Source: Liolophura sinensis
Lineage: Eukaryota; Mollusca; Polyplacophora; Chitonida; Chitonidae
Reading direction: 5' to 3'
Assembly (NCBI RefSeq): GCF_032854445.1
Contig: NC_088304.1
Location: 31,877,732 to 31,941,731 of the forward strand
Length of the DNA: 64,000 nucleotides
Positions 11,196 through 28,100 of the stretch are shown one piece after another. The position numbers and the translations under genes were made by a program. A model generated the notes under the pieces. The model had not been told where the DNA came from. It searched no databases and was given only the letters and a program-made list of their open reading frames with translations. The first letter of the stretch is position 1, and the number at the start of each line of letters is the position of its first letter.

Positions 11196-11268
11196 GTGAC
11201 TACGAATATAGGCACATATGGCGGAGGAAGCATTTTTATCGTGGTCCCGTTGAAACCCGATCAGCAGG
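11196..11268 (+). CDS. Possible first coding exon, unidentified plus-strand gene
   Basis: An ATG-initiated frame MTTNIGTYGGGSIFIVVPLK then PDQQ, running straight into a near-perfect donor CAGCAG|GTAAGT. About 60 bp upstream is an acceptor-like CCTTTCAG|GTG, so the block could be exon 2 of a transcript with a 5' UTR intron. No downstream partner exon was recognised. Could be chance. Confidence 0.3.
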
Positions 11269-11883
11269 TAAGTACCATTCCTTTCGAGTTTACAAACGTT
11301 CTTCTTCAAATAAAGAAAGCGTTTAATAGAATTCGTGAATACGCATATTTAGTGTGTCGTCTGCTGGCACTCTTGTTGCCATGGACGCACGCGGGCACTC
11401 AGTGTGTCGTAGTATAAATTGTCAGTTCTTTTCACCCACAACTCAACAGGTCAAACATCTACATGCTCTGTTGGCTTGAGCTCAAAGTTTTCTATTGTAA
11501 ATTTTAAAGACTTTCACTGGCGAGCTTAGGAGTCATTTATGACCTCCACCACAATAAAAGCATGTTTTTAAATTAAAGTGACGCTATATTTGTTCAGTGT
11601 AATGATAAACGGGTGAGTCACTGCCTACAACCATCAAGACAGCCGTTGTTCAGATTACCAGACACCAACAGTGAGGTCGCGTGTTCAAAACCAGCTTTCG
11701 CTTTCAGCTGCGGTCATAAAGTTTGTCAAAGTGCGGTGGTTTAACCTGGCCTCCATTAGATCTCCAGTACATGATCTCCAGCGACTATGGGGGTATGAAG
11801 TCAGTAAATCACAATTTATTATTATTTATTTATATCGTTTACATCCCTCTTCATGCACCATTATTCTACATAAATCTATCGGG

Positions 11884-12105
11884 AGCTGGACATGGTCTAG
11901 TGGTTATAGGTGCTTGCGTTTTTTATCACTGGGACACACCAAAAGCGGGTTCAAAATTGGGCTCGGACAAGCTTATGCAGTCTGAAATTCGTTAAACAGC
12001 ATTTGTCTTTCGTACGGTTTGCTTCACCCATAATACTGATCGCTTTGATCGTATTTGTGAACAATTCTTAAGTATGGCTTTAATCAAGTAAATAAATACA
12101 TTTGT
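11884..12105 (+). mobile_element. SINE family 4, near full length
   Basis: tRNA-like head with an A box (CATGGTCTAGTGG) and a B box (GCGGGTTCAAAATTG), a body with TGCTTCACCCATAATACTGA, the shared core ATTCTTAAGTATGGC and a TAAATAAATA tail. Confidence 0.8.
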
Positions 12106-12877
12106 TATTTTTAAAATACATGAATAATTTGTTGTAAGGTTGTCAGAAAGGCAAAAACAATAACCACAATACCACGGCTCCCTATTCCTTTTACATCAAG
12201 AGAACGTAATTCTTCAGTTACTCGGACATGCATAAAATCTGACACAATTATACGGAGTACCGTAATTAAACTAGCCTTATGTATTTCTGGAAGGGTGAAA
12301 TACAGTAATAAACTTGGCATTTTATAATTTTAATTTAAAATTCACCCGTGCGTTTCTTTCTGGGCATCCCATTATACGACTTTCGCAATAACGGATACAA
12401 TGGGGACGTATCAAACACCCGGCAGCAGGACCCTGACATTCATTTCATTGACGATACTGTCATAAATTATTTGAAGGCCATTGGCTTATATCATAAAATA
12501 TAAATTTTATTTTTAAAATTTATTGAGAAACGTGAAAGGACCGATGGAGCTGTTACCTAGCCCCCCCCCCCCATTACACACACAATCACCCCACCACACA
12601 CACCTTCTTGAAGTATTTCAGTTTGCCACATGCTACGAGTATATGCTAAGAGCCTTGCCGAATGTGTTGTACCAACATACGATTAAAAAGGCAAGCTACT
12701 ACCTACAGATCGATATTGTATTCATTTGCATCTATGTAAGAAATATCAAACAACATGCATGTAAGGGGGTAAATAAGATTTACATATTGCAAGCTCAATA
12801 TAAATGAAAGAATGAATGGATATGTTCGCCACATCGGCAATTTTAAAACAGGAGCCAGTGAATGGTTTTCGAATGAT

Positions 12878-13146
12878 TTATTTATTTATTTATTTGATTG
12901 ATGTTTTACGCCGTACTCAAGAATATTTCACTTATACGACAGCGGCCAGCATTATGGTGGGAGGAAAACGGGCACAGCCCGGGGGAAACCCACGGCCATC
13001 TGCAGCTTGCTGGCAGACCTTCCCACTTACGACCGGAGAGGAGGCCAGCATGAGCTGGACTTGAACTCACAGCGACCGCATTGGTGAGAGACTCCTGGGT
13101 CATTACGCTGTGCTAGCGCGCTAACCAACTGGGCCACGGAGGCCCC
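12878..13146 (-). mobile_element. SINE family 1, full length with target-site duplication
   Basis: Complete from tail (TTATTTATTT on plus) to tRNA-like head (GGCCACGGAGGCCCC on plus). The head has a B box GAGTTCAAGTCC read in reverse and an A box GGTTAGCGCGCTAGC region. Flanked by an 11-bp direct repeat GGTTTTCGAAT at 12864-12874 and 13147-13157, the mark of a retroposed insertion. Confidence 0.96.
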
Positions 13147-13421
13147 GGTTTTCGAATTAATGAGAACACCAAAAATAAAACAAAACTGAGCATGTTTGAA
13201 AACAGGTAAAAAGAACCTAACCTTACTTAAAACTGGAAAACTGTAACATGTTTATAATACGTTATCTTGAAAATCGTATCTGTGGTAGGATTTAGCTGTA
13301 TATGTAATAAAACAACTATGTTAAATTATATACGCCAATGGCCTTTAAATATTTAATGACAGCATCGCTAGTTGTCGATGCTGTCTAATAAACCAAATAT
13401 AGTGTTTACTGTGCAGAATCT

Positions 13422-13631
13422 TTGCTGAACATGAGCACAGTCTACACAGTCAACACGGACGTGTTTGATGTTGTATGTGGCATCATGTCCAACACACTCG
13501 GGAGCACTACTCCCATCGAGAATAAAGTCGTGTTAAACGAGAATGTCGAATACGACACCTCATTAAAGCCAATTGGTCTCCGCAAGACACACCATGTGTG
13601 TAAGAGTTATATCCAAAGGAAGGATGAATAG
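13422..13631 (+). CDS. Short ORF of unknown function
   Basis: A 69-codon plus-strand ORF (the in-frame second Met gives MSTVYTVNTDVFDVVCGIM then SNTLGSTTPIENKVVLNENV). Composition is more protein-like than most nearby ORFs, but there is no recognised domain and no clear splice site at either end. May be a fragment of a decayed gene or chance. Confidence 0.2.
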   Translation: MLNMSTVYTVNTDVFDVVCGIMSNTLGSTTPIENKVVLNENVEYDTSLKPIGLRKTHHVCKSYIQRKDE

Positions 13632-18740
<5,109 letters not shown>

Positions 18741-18790
18741 CCCCCCCCCACCCCCCCCCCCCCCCAAAAAAAAAAAAAAAAAAAAAAAAA
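18741..18790 (+). repeat. Poly-C then poly-A tract
   Basis: About 26 C with one A interruption, followed by about 25 A. Low complexity. Confidence 0.9.
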
Positions 18791-19047
18791 CGCGCTGTGC
18801 TATTGACAAAGCATGCAGCTATAGACTATTGGAAATAAATACATGCATGTTACGGAGAAATAAATCAGTATAGGGAAAGACTTGGGTTTGTTCCCATGAA
18901 ACTTCGGCGTAATGCCGAACATGTATTTCATGATACACTTGTGATGTATCGCATTCAGGGGACGGCATCGATTCATGCAGTGGGTGTAAAGGAAACAATG
19001 CCACCCGGTAGTGCATTCGCAAGGGCAATGTTTAAAAGGTTATATTC

Positions 19048-19213
19048 TGTACGTGGGAAGGTCTGCAGCAACTTACGGATGGTCGTGGGTTTCCCCCGGG
19101 CTGTGCCAGGTTCCCCCCTCCCCCCCCCCCCCCCCACCTCCCCCCACCATAACGCTGGCCGTCGTCGTATAAGTGAAATATTCTTCAGTACAGCGCAAAA
19201 CACCAATTAGTCC
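19048..19213 (+). mobile_element. SINE family 1, 3' half, with C-run expansion
   Basis: TACGTGGGAAGGTCTGCAGC to AAACACCAATTAG, with CCCACC expanded to a long C run at 19118-19136. The A-rich tail is lost. Confidence 0.9.
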
Positions 19214-19465
19214 CCAGGGGCGTTTTTAAAATTTATGCTCCCTATTCCGCAAGAAAGCTGGAGAACATATGATCGCCCAGTTAAGCGTGGGCTAAAATAT
19301 AATGCCCCCCACCCCCTTGTTGAAACATGAGGAAAAAGGCCCAAGTACGAAAGCTCAACACAAACAATCAGTCTATCTTGAAAGCTGAAAAATATACAAA
19401 TCCATCGTATACATTATCGCTGACAGCGTTTCACACATATTCATTTTCCAATACCGTCACGTGGG

Positions 19466-19678
19466 CTAGGCAATTTTATCACCAACGCCGTCTGTTACTA
19501 TGGAGATCACGAGGTCTCTAGCTTCCGGGCCGTCTTGAAGAATAAACGGATACAGCCTAAAGAGTAATTCCACTTTTGTTCCTCCTTCGTTTTGCTCATA
19601 TGCCGGTAAGAGATATCCCAGCATCTTTACATTCATACATTCAGTTTCTGAATGCTTCAGTCTCACGGTGATCGACCT
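19466..19678 (-). CDS. Putative coding exon, unidentified gene (pairs with 21284-21114)
   Basis: An open block after acceptor ACTGTTAG|AGGTCG. It starts RSITVRLKHSETECMNVKML and continues GYLLPAYEQNEGGTKVELLF, RLYPFILQDGPEARDLV. The composition is protein-like and unlike the surrounding AT-rich DNA. It is entered in phase 0, as the exon at 21284-21114 would need. It may be a last exon ending with the stop at 19466, or it may end at an unseen donor. Not recognised. Confidence 0.35.
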   Translation of the reverse strand, partial: RSITVRLKHSETECMNVKMLGYLLPAYEQNEGGTKVELLFRLYPFILQDGPEARDLVISIVTDGVGDKIA

Positions 19679-20119
19679 CTAACAGTTGATTCACAATCAA
19701 AACAAGATCGATCCATGGGAGTTTATTTAAAACTCCCCGAAGACTCCAAAATAGAGTCTTTGTAAATGGAAGTAGAAACAGGTACACTGGAAGGCAGATT
19801 TCACCAAGACTGCCAAGGGTTTATCTCATCAAATATTTGCTAATGATTACATAAAACGCTTTGCTTTTATTTCTTAATTTTCAGATTATCATTTGTAATA
19901 ACATATAACATTACAAATAAAGTTTTCAACTTTCACTTTGGGGGATCAAAGTGGCTTCAAAGTACAGTTTTTTTAAGGCCCCATTGATCAGTCCGAAAAT
20001 TAAGTAGCTGGCCGCGGTGACGTCAACGAAGATCCCTGTTTGACAACAACTCTGAGGGGGACAGACCGAACAAGACATTCAAAGCTATATTTCTGTCGGT
20101 GTGTCTAATCAGAAGGCAT

Positions 20120-20475
20120 TCAAAGCTATATCTCACAGTTTGTATGTATTTCAAACTATTCAGAACCAGATATCACAAAGTGTGCTGGATACAATTCATT
20201 GGAAGCCAGATCTTAAAAAGTGATAAATGCAAGATATTCAAATCCGGACCTAACAAAGTGTGCCTAATACAAGATATTTAAGGCCAGTTCTCACAAAGTG
20301 TGCTTAATACAAGATATGCATGCCCAGTTCTCACAAAGTGTGCTTAATACAAGATATGCATGACCAGTTCTCATAAAGTGTGCTTGCTCAAGATATGCAT
20401 GACCAGTTCTCGTAATGTGTGCCTAATATAAGACATTTAAAGCCAGCTTAAAAGTGTGCTTAAAACCAAGACATT
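20120..20475. repeat. 40-bp minisatellite, about 8 units
   Basis: Units of TCACAAAGTGTGCTTAATAC plus AAGATATGCATGACCAGTTC, best at 20290-20410, more diverged on both sides. Confidence 0.9.
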
Positions 20476-20604
20476 AATGAATATGATAAGTGTGATGTTT
20501 AAAACAAAAATGTCCTAATAACCACTTTCAGTTCTCTTTCACAGTTTAATCAGTTTATAAACAGTACCTTGGCACACTTTTGAACAACTTTACACACTAT
20601 GGGC

Positions 20605-20693
20605 AAAGCAACTGATACAGCAACTGAAGCAGCAACTAATGCAGTAACTGATACAGCAACTGATGCAGCAACTGATGCAGCAACTGCAGCTTA
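20605..20693. repeat. 12-bp repeat (GATGCAGCAACT)
   Basis: Seven tandem units with A/G and AT changes. Confidence 0.88.
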
Positions 20694-20776
20694 GTAGGCC
20701 CTATAGAGGAAAAGTCGAAGATATTTAATCGGTGTGTTGTTTAGCACGGCAGAATATTTCACTAATACGTTGGAAG

Positions 20777-20897
20777 GTCTGCCAACAACCTGCGGATGAT
20801 CGTGGGTTTCCCTTGGGCTCTGCTCAGTTTCCTCCCACCATAATGCTGCTATTCTTGAGTAAGGCGTACAACGCCAGTGAAATAAATAAATAAACAT
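20777..20897 (+). mobile_element. SINE family 1, 3' half with internal deletion
   Basis: GGAAGGTCTGCCAACAACCT to CATAATGCTG, then a deletion of the TATAAGTGAA segment, then ATTCTTGAGTAAGGCG and an AAATAAATAAA tail. Confidence 0.88.
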
Positions 20898-21113
20898 TTC
20901 ACTAATACAACTCATGAAAGTTTCAAGGATGAAGAAAACTAAGCAGATATTTATCTAATCTTCCAACGTAAATCATCGGTTGAGTCCTTGAGAGCTGGTT
21001 TCGAATACGAGATCTTACTGGCGAAAGGCAAGTATAGTCTGTCAAAGAACAAAGACCTTGGCATTTGGAGTTAATCATATTTATTAAATAATAAATTCAT
21101 GCGGACTACTTAC

Positions 21114-21284
21114 CTGTCTGTCTAATGCTGCAGCCTGTACTCCGTGTAAATCTACCCGTTTGTCTGTTTGATAGCCGTCGTGCTGCACATACGTTATATC
21201 AGCTGTAGCACGGATAAAAGCTGTGTTTGGTAGCTGACGGCACTGGTACCTAGATAAACTTATCAAAGCTCGTACTTCGTGCAA
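21114..21284 (-). CDS. Putative internal coding exon, unidentified gene
   Basis: A 171-bp open block, phase 0 on both sides, bounded by acceptor ATATTACAG|TTGCAC and a textbook donor GACAG|GTAAGT. It encodes 57 residues, starting LHEVRALISLSRYQCRQLP and ending RVDLHGVQAAALDRQ. No family recognised; the DLHG motif recalls Smr domains but the rest does not clearly fit. It lies about 3.8 kb beyond the end of the DHRS11-like gene on the same strand and is in phase with the open block at 19678-19466. Confidence 0.4.
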
Positions 21285-22179
21285 CTGTAATATAGTGCCT
21301 CTTAATCCGCTCCGGTTGCATCGACATAGGCCTTCTTAGATATACAAGGCCCCGTTACTCCGAAGCACGCGGTGTATAAAGATATAGGCGCAATATTGAC
21401 GATCATAGTCTTGTACACAACATTCGTAGGCCTAGATATATTCCGTTACCTGATCAACATTTAATGCGCTATATAGTGCGTGTGATCTCCATATCTTTAA
21501 GTCTGCAACATCCAGCTTAATACATGTAGATTGCACTGATGACGGACTTTGCGCGCATGATATGTCAAACATGCACTATCAGAATTGAGAAAGTTCAAGC
21601 TGCTTGACCTTTAGGCCTGAAACAATAACCCGTTAAGCTTTAAATATGTACTGCAGACGACGATAAGGGCTCTCGGTGTAATCAGAGCTGATATGACAAA
21701 GGTGTCGTGCAAAGGGCCTGAGCGAGTCGTGCTGGTTGAAAGTTATATCTATATTTATCTACGACTGTTCAATTATTTATGCTGAGCGGATCCACGAGGT
21801 ATGTGACGTATTAACCAGGAATTCAGTCAGGCGTGACAAAAAGTCGCGGACTGATTCCTACTGTCACACTTTGCTCAACAGTTGCAGAATTTTGACGTTC
21901 TCCGAGGCCAAATGCAATAACGTCTTTGCTTCCACTTACTGTGCATGTTCAAGAGTTTACTCGACAGTTTGACTGATTGGTTTGATCTTTTATTAACGCC
22001 ATAGTCGAAAGGCGCACAAATATGCACATCGAATTTCCTGGAAGACAAAGAGGTCGCCACTACATCGAAATGAAATAGAGACAATCGCTCTAGTGAGAAA
22101 TCAGATAAAAAATTTAGCTGTTCAAAAGTTTACAGTTTAAGTGTGTTCAACTCATGGGTTTGTTTTCTCACAGGAAGTG

Positions 22180-22405
22180 GTTTACTAGCACCGTTCATTG
22201 ATTCATTACGCCATACTAACACCGTTTATTGATTCATTATGTCATGTACTAGCACCGTTTATTTACTCATTACGCTGTACTAGCACCGTTTATTGATTCA
22301 TTACGCCGTACTAGCACCGTTTATTAACTCATTATGTCGTACAAGCACCGATTGTTTCTTTATTTGAGTGATGTTTTACGCTGTACTAGCACCATTTGTT
22401 TCGTT
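22180..22405. repeat. About 33-bp tandem array derived from a SINE tail
   Basis: Six units of ACTAGCACCGTTTATTGATT and CATTACGCCGT. The last unit (TTTATTTGAGTGATGTTTTA, CGCTGTACT) is plainly a tail-first family 1 SINE end, so the array seems to have grown from it. Confidence 0.8.
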
Positions 22406-22411
22406 CTTTAA

Positions 22412-22575
22412 GTGGCTCCTCTCCGGCCGTACGTGAGAATGTCTGTCAGTAACCTGCGGATGGTCATGGGTTTCCTCCGGGCTCTGGCCGGTTTCCTCCT
22501 ACCATAATGCTAGCCGCCGTCGTATAAGTGAAATATTCTAGTGTACGGTGTAAAACACCAATCAAATAAATAAAT
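22412..22575 (+). mobile_element. SINE family 1, 3' half
   Basis: CCTCTCCGGCCGTACGTGAG to CACCAATCAAATAAATAAAT, all core segments present. Confidence 0.92.
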
Positions 22576-23289
22576 TAGATATGTTTGAAAGATGTGAAAC
22601 AAACCTGTTTGAGTTAGCGTCCTACTCGGACATGAACTCTCTGGTGATGTATAGGCCTATGGGTGGTACTTTCGCTGCTTTTTGCTGGCCAATCCATCAA
22701 ATAGACTTGTACGCCAACTTACATCTATATTTATACGTAGACAGGTATAAAGAGACATTATATTTTTAGACATGCTGTGATAAATTATTATGTTTTTTTT
22801 CTTTTATAGCCAAAAACTATTATTGGGTTATTGGGCATTGTTAACTATCCTCGCTATAATAGGCACCCTGGCAACGTAATTTGTCATAAAAACACAACGT
22901 GTAATAACTATTTTAAAAAGCCACCATGGGAGTGGTTTTCCGTAATAGTTATTGTTACAAGTGTTTCAAAGAGCAGTTCTCAGGGCGTTTTTATTTTGCA
23001 ATAACTATTACGTTGCAACAATGATTACATCTTTTGTAACCCCTCTCCCCCCCCCCCACAAAAAAAAAGAAAAAAAGAAAGTTCGTCAATATTCCTTTCT
23101 ATGCACGTAATGTATATATATTTATGTCAATAATCAACTCTGTTGGAAAATACGATGCGTGTTTAATGGTGCAGTTTTCTGTGGGAAAGTTCCATACATG
23201 TGCCACAAGTGCTCTTTTTAAGGTAAGTCTTACTGTCTGCATTTGACCGCGTGAATTTTTATCGACTGTCAGTGGATTGTATGATGAAA

Positions 23290-23660
23290 GCTTACAATGT
23301 CACTCCGCTGTATCTTCGTACATGGTAGGTTCGGTGTTCAAGCCCGAATCGAGTCATGGCTATGGCTTTTTTAGTTCTTTGGTAGTTTGTGTTTCACGTC
23401 GTTTGCGGAGATTGGCCTAGCGATTATTGATTATAGTTTAATCTTGGTATTTTGCCTGACGCACAGCATACAGAGGAACAAGTCAAGTCGGCCTGGTGTC
23501 AGTATACTGTGACTGGGTGGGGCGTTATGTCTGGTGTCTTTGGCATGTCGTTCTAGTGAGGTAGCATTATATATACGTCGGCCTGCTACAAAGTGAGCCC
23601 ACGTGATATGACCGAAATAATGTTGAAGGCGACGTTACACCCCAATCAACTAAGCAAACT
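23290..23660 (+). mobile_element. SINE family 3, near full length
   Basis: A possible tRNA-like head with a B box (GTGTTCAAGCCCGAATCG at about 23335), a body with TGGTGTCAGTATACTGTGAC, and the core GTGATATGACCGAAATAATG, GGCGACGTTACACCCCAATC. Confidence 0.7.
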
Positions 23661-23989
23661 TCACTGTACTTCTGCTGTGTGCGTCATTACTCTATCTCTT
23701 TTTGGTAATCATTTAAAGCACTGAACGTCTGAGCCCATACAACAGCCTTTGTCCACGCGATTTGGTTGCGTGTTGTGAACAACGACATGTTTATTCGTCT
23801 GTGTGACAATATAAATAAGTGTGTCAGGTGACAAAGTGCTACAGCCACATGTCGTTAAAATTATTTCACGAGTGAAGCAAAACATTCACAAGTGAAGCAA
23901 AACACCTATCTAAAACACACACGCACACAGGGTAGTTAGTCTTTTCCTAATTACAGGGCTGCCACCAGACCTGAGCTATGTGTCATAAT

Positions 23990-24110
23990 AATTCAGAAGG
24001 TCTTCCAGCAACCTGCAGATGGTCGTTTCCCCGGGCTCTGCCCGGTTTCCGCCCGCCATTCTTGAGTATGGCGTAAAACACCAATCAATGGAATCAATCA
24101 AATAATAATT
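23990..24110 (+). mobile_element. SINE family 1, 3' fragment with deletion
   Basis: AAGGTCTTCCAGCAACCTGC, CCCCGGGCTCTGCCCGG, then deletion to ATTCTTGAGTATGGCGTAAA. Confidence 0.88.
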
Positions 24111-24293
24111 CATCGGTGTAGCCTATATGGCCTATATCACCTGTATGGCGACTGTTTGGTTTATGGATGGAGGAAACGTTGTACAACCGTGAGGAAAACA
24201 ATGTACTTGGGCTGATATTTGACAAAGGCCGGGGGCTCGATTTGGTCAAGGCCAAGTATTCTTAAAAACTTCAGTGAAATGGCGGCCCTTAAT

Positions 24294-24522
24294 TAATTTA
24301 TTTATTTATTTGAATGGTGTTTTACGCCATACTCAAGGATATTTCCCTGCATTAAAGTGGAGGGAAAACTGGCAAGGCCTGGGGGAAACCCACGACCATC
24401 CGCAGCCAACGCTGACCTTCCCACGTACGGCCAGAGAGGAAGACAACAAGACCAGGACTTCTGGGCTTCTGGGTTTTTACGCTGCGATAACACACTAAGG
24501 AACTGCGCCACGGAGGACGCCC
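24294..24522 (-). mobile_element. SINE family 1, near full length
   Basis: Tail-first on plus, ending CTGCGCCACGGAGGACG (the tRNA-like head in reverse). It is in sense orientation to the DHRS11-like gene, 540 bp beyond its stop. A C-rich tract follows at 24523-24550. Confidence 0.92.
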
Positions 24523-24677
24523 CCCCCCCTCCTCCACCCCCCCCCCCCCGCCCACAGCGGCCCTTAAATCTCAACAGGATGTTCTAAACCAGCACACAGG
24601 AGAACCAATAATCTGGCAACAATGGAATTTGTATATTTTAAGTGGCAGTTCCTTAACCTGAACTATTACGTAAGTTT

Positions 24678-24808
24678 TGATTGATTTATTTACTTGATTG
24701 GTGTTTTACGCCGTACTCATGAATTAACAAAGCGAAGCGTCCCCGAGATATGGCTGAAATATTGCCGATGTGGAGCTAAGCCATAATCATTCATTCATTC
24801 GTTCATTC
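24678..24808 (-). mobile_element. SINE family 1 tail fragment next to a family 3-like core
   Basis: 24678-24726 is TTATTTACTTGATTGGTGTT, TTACGCCGTACTCATGAAT (family 1, minus). 24740-24808 reads ATATGGCTGAAATATTGCCG, GGAGCTAAGCCATAATCATT with an ATTC-repeat tail, a plus-oriented core of family 3 type. Confidence 0.65.
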
Positions 24809-25062
24809 CAAAGCGAAGCGAAAAGTCATAGGAAACCAGACTTTGTGAGGGTGAGCAAATTTTTATCAATAAGTAATCGTGAATTTTATAACAACAAAGC
24901 ACATTTTAAAAAACTATCAATGCTTCTGTACCGAAGGGCTAATTAAAAAAGTTTTTGTGTCTGAACATCAGTCCATGTCGGCGTCCTTGAACTTCAGGGT
25001 TCATGCTCGTCATTTATCGCTGACCTTCACCTATTAGCCTGAGTCCGAGACGGTCAGAGACT

Positions 25063-25104
25063 TCATGAAATCTGTTCTGTAGGGCGCAGAAGAATGTCGT
25101 GCAC
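25063..25104 (-). CDS. DHRS11: DHRS11-like exon 7 (last 13 codons and stop)
   Basis: Thirteen codons, VHDILLRPTEQIS, then TGA at 25065-25063. The LLRPTEQ ending matches the C-terminus of known DHRS11 proteins (MRPTEQ), which confirms the family and that the gene is complete here. Acceptor TTGAAG|GTGCAC. Confidence 0.92.
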   Translation of the reverse strand: MHDILLRPTEQIS

Positions 25105-28100
25105 CTTCAAGACAAAAGGGCAACTTCAAAATGAATAAGAAATGAGTTATTGTTATACAACCATCAGAAAATTAAAAAAAATATGCAAACAACCCCCTCC
25201 CCCATAATAATTATACAAAAGCAACAGACAAACAAACAAACAACCAATGAAACAAACAAACAAAATATAGCAACACAAATAGAAAACAAACAAATAATAA
25301 AGGACAATATACCCTAAAACTGATGACGCTTTTAAATTTCTATATTTCTTTATCTATTTACTTGATAGGTGTTTTGCGCCGTACTCAAGAAAATTTTACT
25401 TATACGACGGCGGACAGCATTAGGCTGGGAGGAAACCGGACAGCGCCCACGACCAATTTTAGTTTAATATGACGCTTGTAGGGTAAGTGATTACTACGAC
25501 AAGCACATACAGGTATGTGGACATTTAGACAAGGTAAACTTATTTGTTCCCCAAAGTCAGCTTACAGAGATACAAGTCAAACAAACACTCATGGGTATAC
25601 ATTTTTTCCCAGAGACATTTTTCTCTTTTGTGACTAAAATGTCAAAAAAAATCCCTTTGCATCGTGAAATCAATGTATAGCGATCGGTTCTCCAAATCAC
25701 TACGTGGAATAATCGAGGAAAGGAATACATGACTGTAGTATAGGACATATAATCATGTTTAATTTATTTACTTGATTGGTGTGTTGCTCACAGTATTTCA
25801 CACGTGGGGCCATGGTCAGAGTTAAACTACTTTCCAGATGTGTCAAACTTGCCTGGGCCGATTTTCACAGTAATTTGTAAAACCATTTCTTGTAATTTCT
25901 TTTCAGAATGGACGTGGTTACATTTTCATAAGTTACATTTTCATAGGATGATGTGATTTTCCAGAAGAGTTACGAAAAATGTCTGTAAAACGACAGTGTG
26001 TCCAAAACTCGCCAAAAGCCATATCGGCTTTGTAAACACAGAGAAATATCCTATCATAAACGGCCAGGAGAAACAATTAAAAAATCCTCATCTGATTGTT
26101 TAGGCATACCGGACATGGATGCATCGCCTACTCCCATTGGTCAACAACAACAAGTGAACAAGAATGTATTGTCTATCTCACTCGTCAGCCAGGACAATAG
26201 CATATACCTTGATGTTTTATTATAAGTAATGCAAACGCTAGAGATAAAATCTGTGTCACATGTGAAGGGTGCGGGGTGATTGAGATGGGTAAAACTAACC
26301 TGAACATGGGGTGGCGCTTTAAGGATAAACTCCACGTGCTCTGCGATTTCTTCTGGCTGAATGGCCTGTAACCCAAAGAAACTAATATAACAGTATACTA
26401 ATACTCCAGGCCGTTTTTCCTTTGGTGAAAAGCTTAAATTATAGGGTTAGATAGTGACATTTAAAATCCAACAGATTGCATTTAGGACGAAGAATTTGAG
26501 ATGTAAGTTAAATTTCTTTCGTGGGAATTTCTGTCTAAGTTTGTAAACAGCATTATTGTTGCTCAACAAACAGCAATAGCCTCAGACGTTGCATAACTAT
26601 GACAGTTACTCGCAGTGAATGTACCATCGCAGTCAGCACTAGTTTAGGAAGGTCATGTTACGACGATGAGTTCATTATTTGCACGGAAATGTAACTACAA
26701 TGGCAGCCAGCATTGTCGACATTAGATCGTAATTATAGCATACGACCTACCAGGACAGCCAAAACGAGTTTTATACATTACCTCGCCGCCATTGTCTCTT
26801 GTCATTGTCTCTTGCATATAATATCTTGCTATATAAGCTGACGGCGAAAAGAAACTTTACAAAGAGGTCAAATCAATTTGTTTTGCCAAAGCAAAAACAG
26901 GATGACTGAAGTTTAATATATTGAAAAGACCAATGACTTTAGATATTGAATGTCTTGAGTAAGAACGAACAAAGCAGCCCTCAGATCATTTTAAAAGTGA
27001 ACAAACAAAGCAGGGGTAGAAAAATAGCCATTCCATATTGGTTAACAATGGGCAGAGTGTACAAAAAGTTGATTATTTTTACATCAGTCAATAAAAAAAA
27101 TCAATATAGCGTGTGGCCACCCCTTGCTTCAACGCATGCAAAAACTCTCCGACGCACAGAAAAAGTCAGTGGTGTGATGAGATGACGTGGGATTTGTTGC
27201 CATCTTGGAGAGCGAAAGCCCATTCTTGTCGTTTGGCTGCAAGGTGTGGCCGTGGTCTTACTCGACGACTCGTGATATCCCAAAGGTGTTCTCTGGGGGA
27301 CATATCTGGGGAACGCGCAGGCCACGGCAGGACGCTGACGTCGTTGGCGTCCAGGAGGTTTTGCCCAACTCGAGCTGTATGGGGTCTGGCGTTGTCATGC
27401 TGGTACAGGACACCACGTACGGCCGGAGAGGAAGCCAGCATGCAACAGGACGTAGAATTTCATCCACTTAACGTTGAACTGTTAGGTTCCCGTAGTTGAT
27501 GACCAGTGGTGTCCGTTCCTCTCTACAAATCCCACCCCACATATCACACTGCCGCCACAAATCGCTACCACCTCTTGGACGTATGATGCAGCCGTTCGTT
27601 CACCTCTTCGACGGTAAACTCGCCGTCTGCCATGGGCTTGGAACAGGCAGAAGCGGCATTCCTACGTGAAAACAACACGTTGTCAATCACGTCGCTGCCA
27701 ACGGCGTACAATTCGAGCCCATCGCAAACTCTGGCGACAATGTTTGGCTGTCAACAACCGTCCTCTGAATGGTCGATATGCCGTAATTCCGTGAGCCATG
27801 AATCTCCTGGACACGGTCTGCCGACTGACCCCGGTGACCTTGATTGACGATGACGTCACTGTCAGGAAGCGGTTCCTCAGGTGTAAGGTGTGCAGGTACC
27901 CGTCTTCTCTGGGCGTAGTTACCCTAAGCCTGTCTGTTCTTTGCCTGTCCGATGTCTGTCCTGTCTGTCTGTAACGTTGCATCAAGTTTGACACAGTTAC
28001 ATGAGAGCACCCGAAGGTCCTTGCAATGTGGGCATTGGTGGCTCTCATGGATACCATACCCAGGGCCGTCTTGCGCTGTTTTGTAGTCAATCGAGGCATT

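Noticed and set aside
24352-24574. Gly-rich and Pro-rich ORFs
   Set aside because: Frames through a SINE and its flanking C-run.
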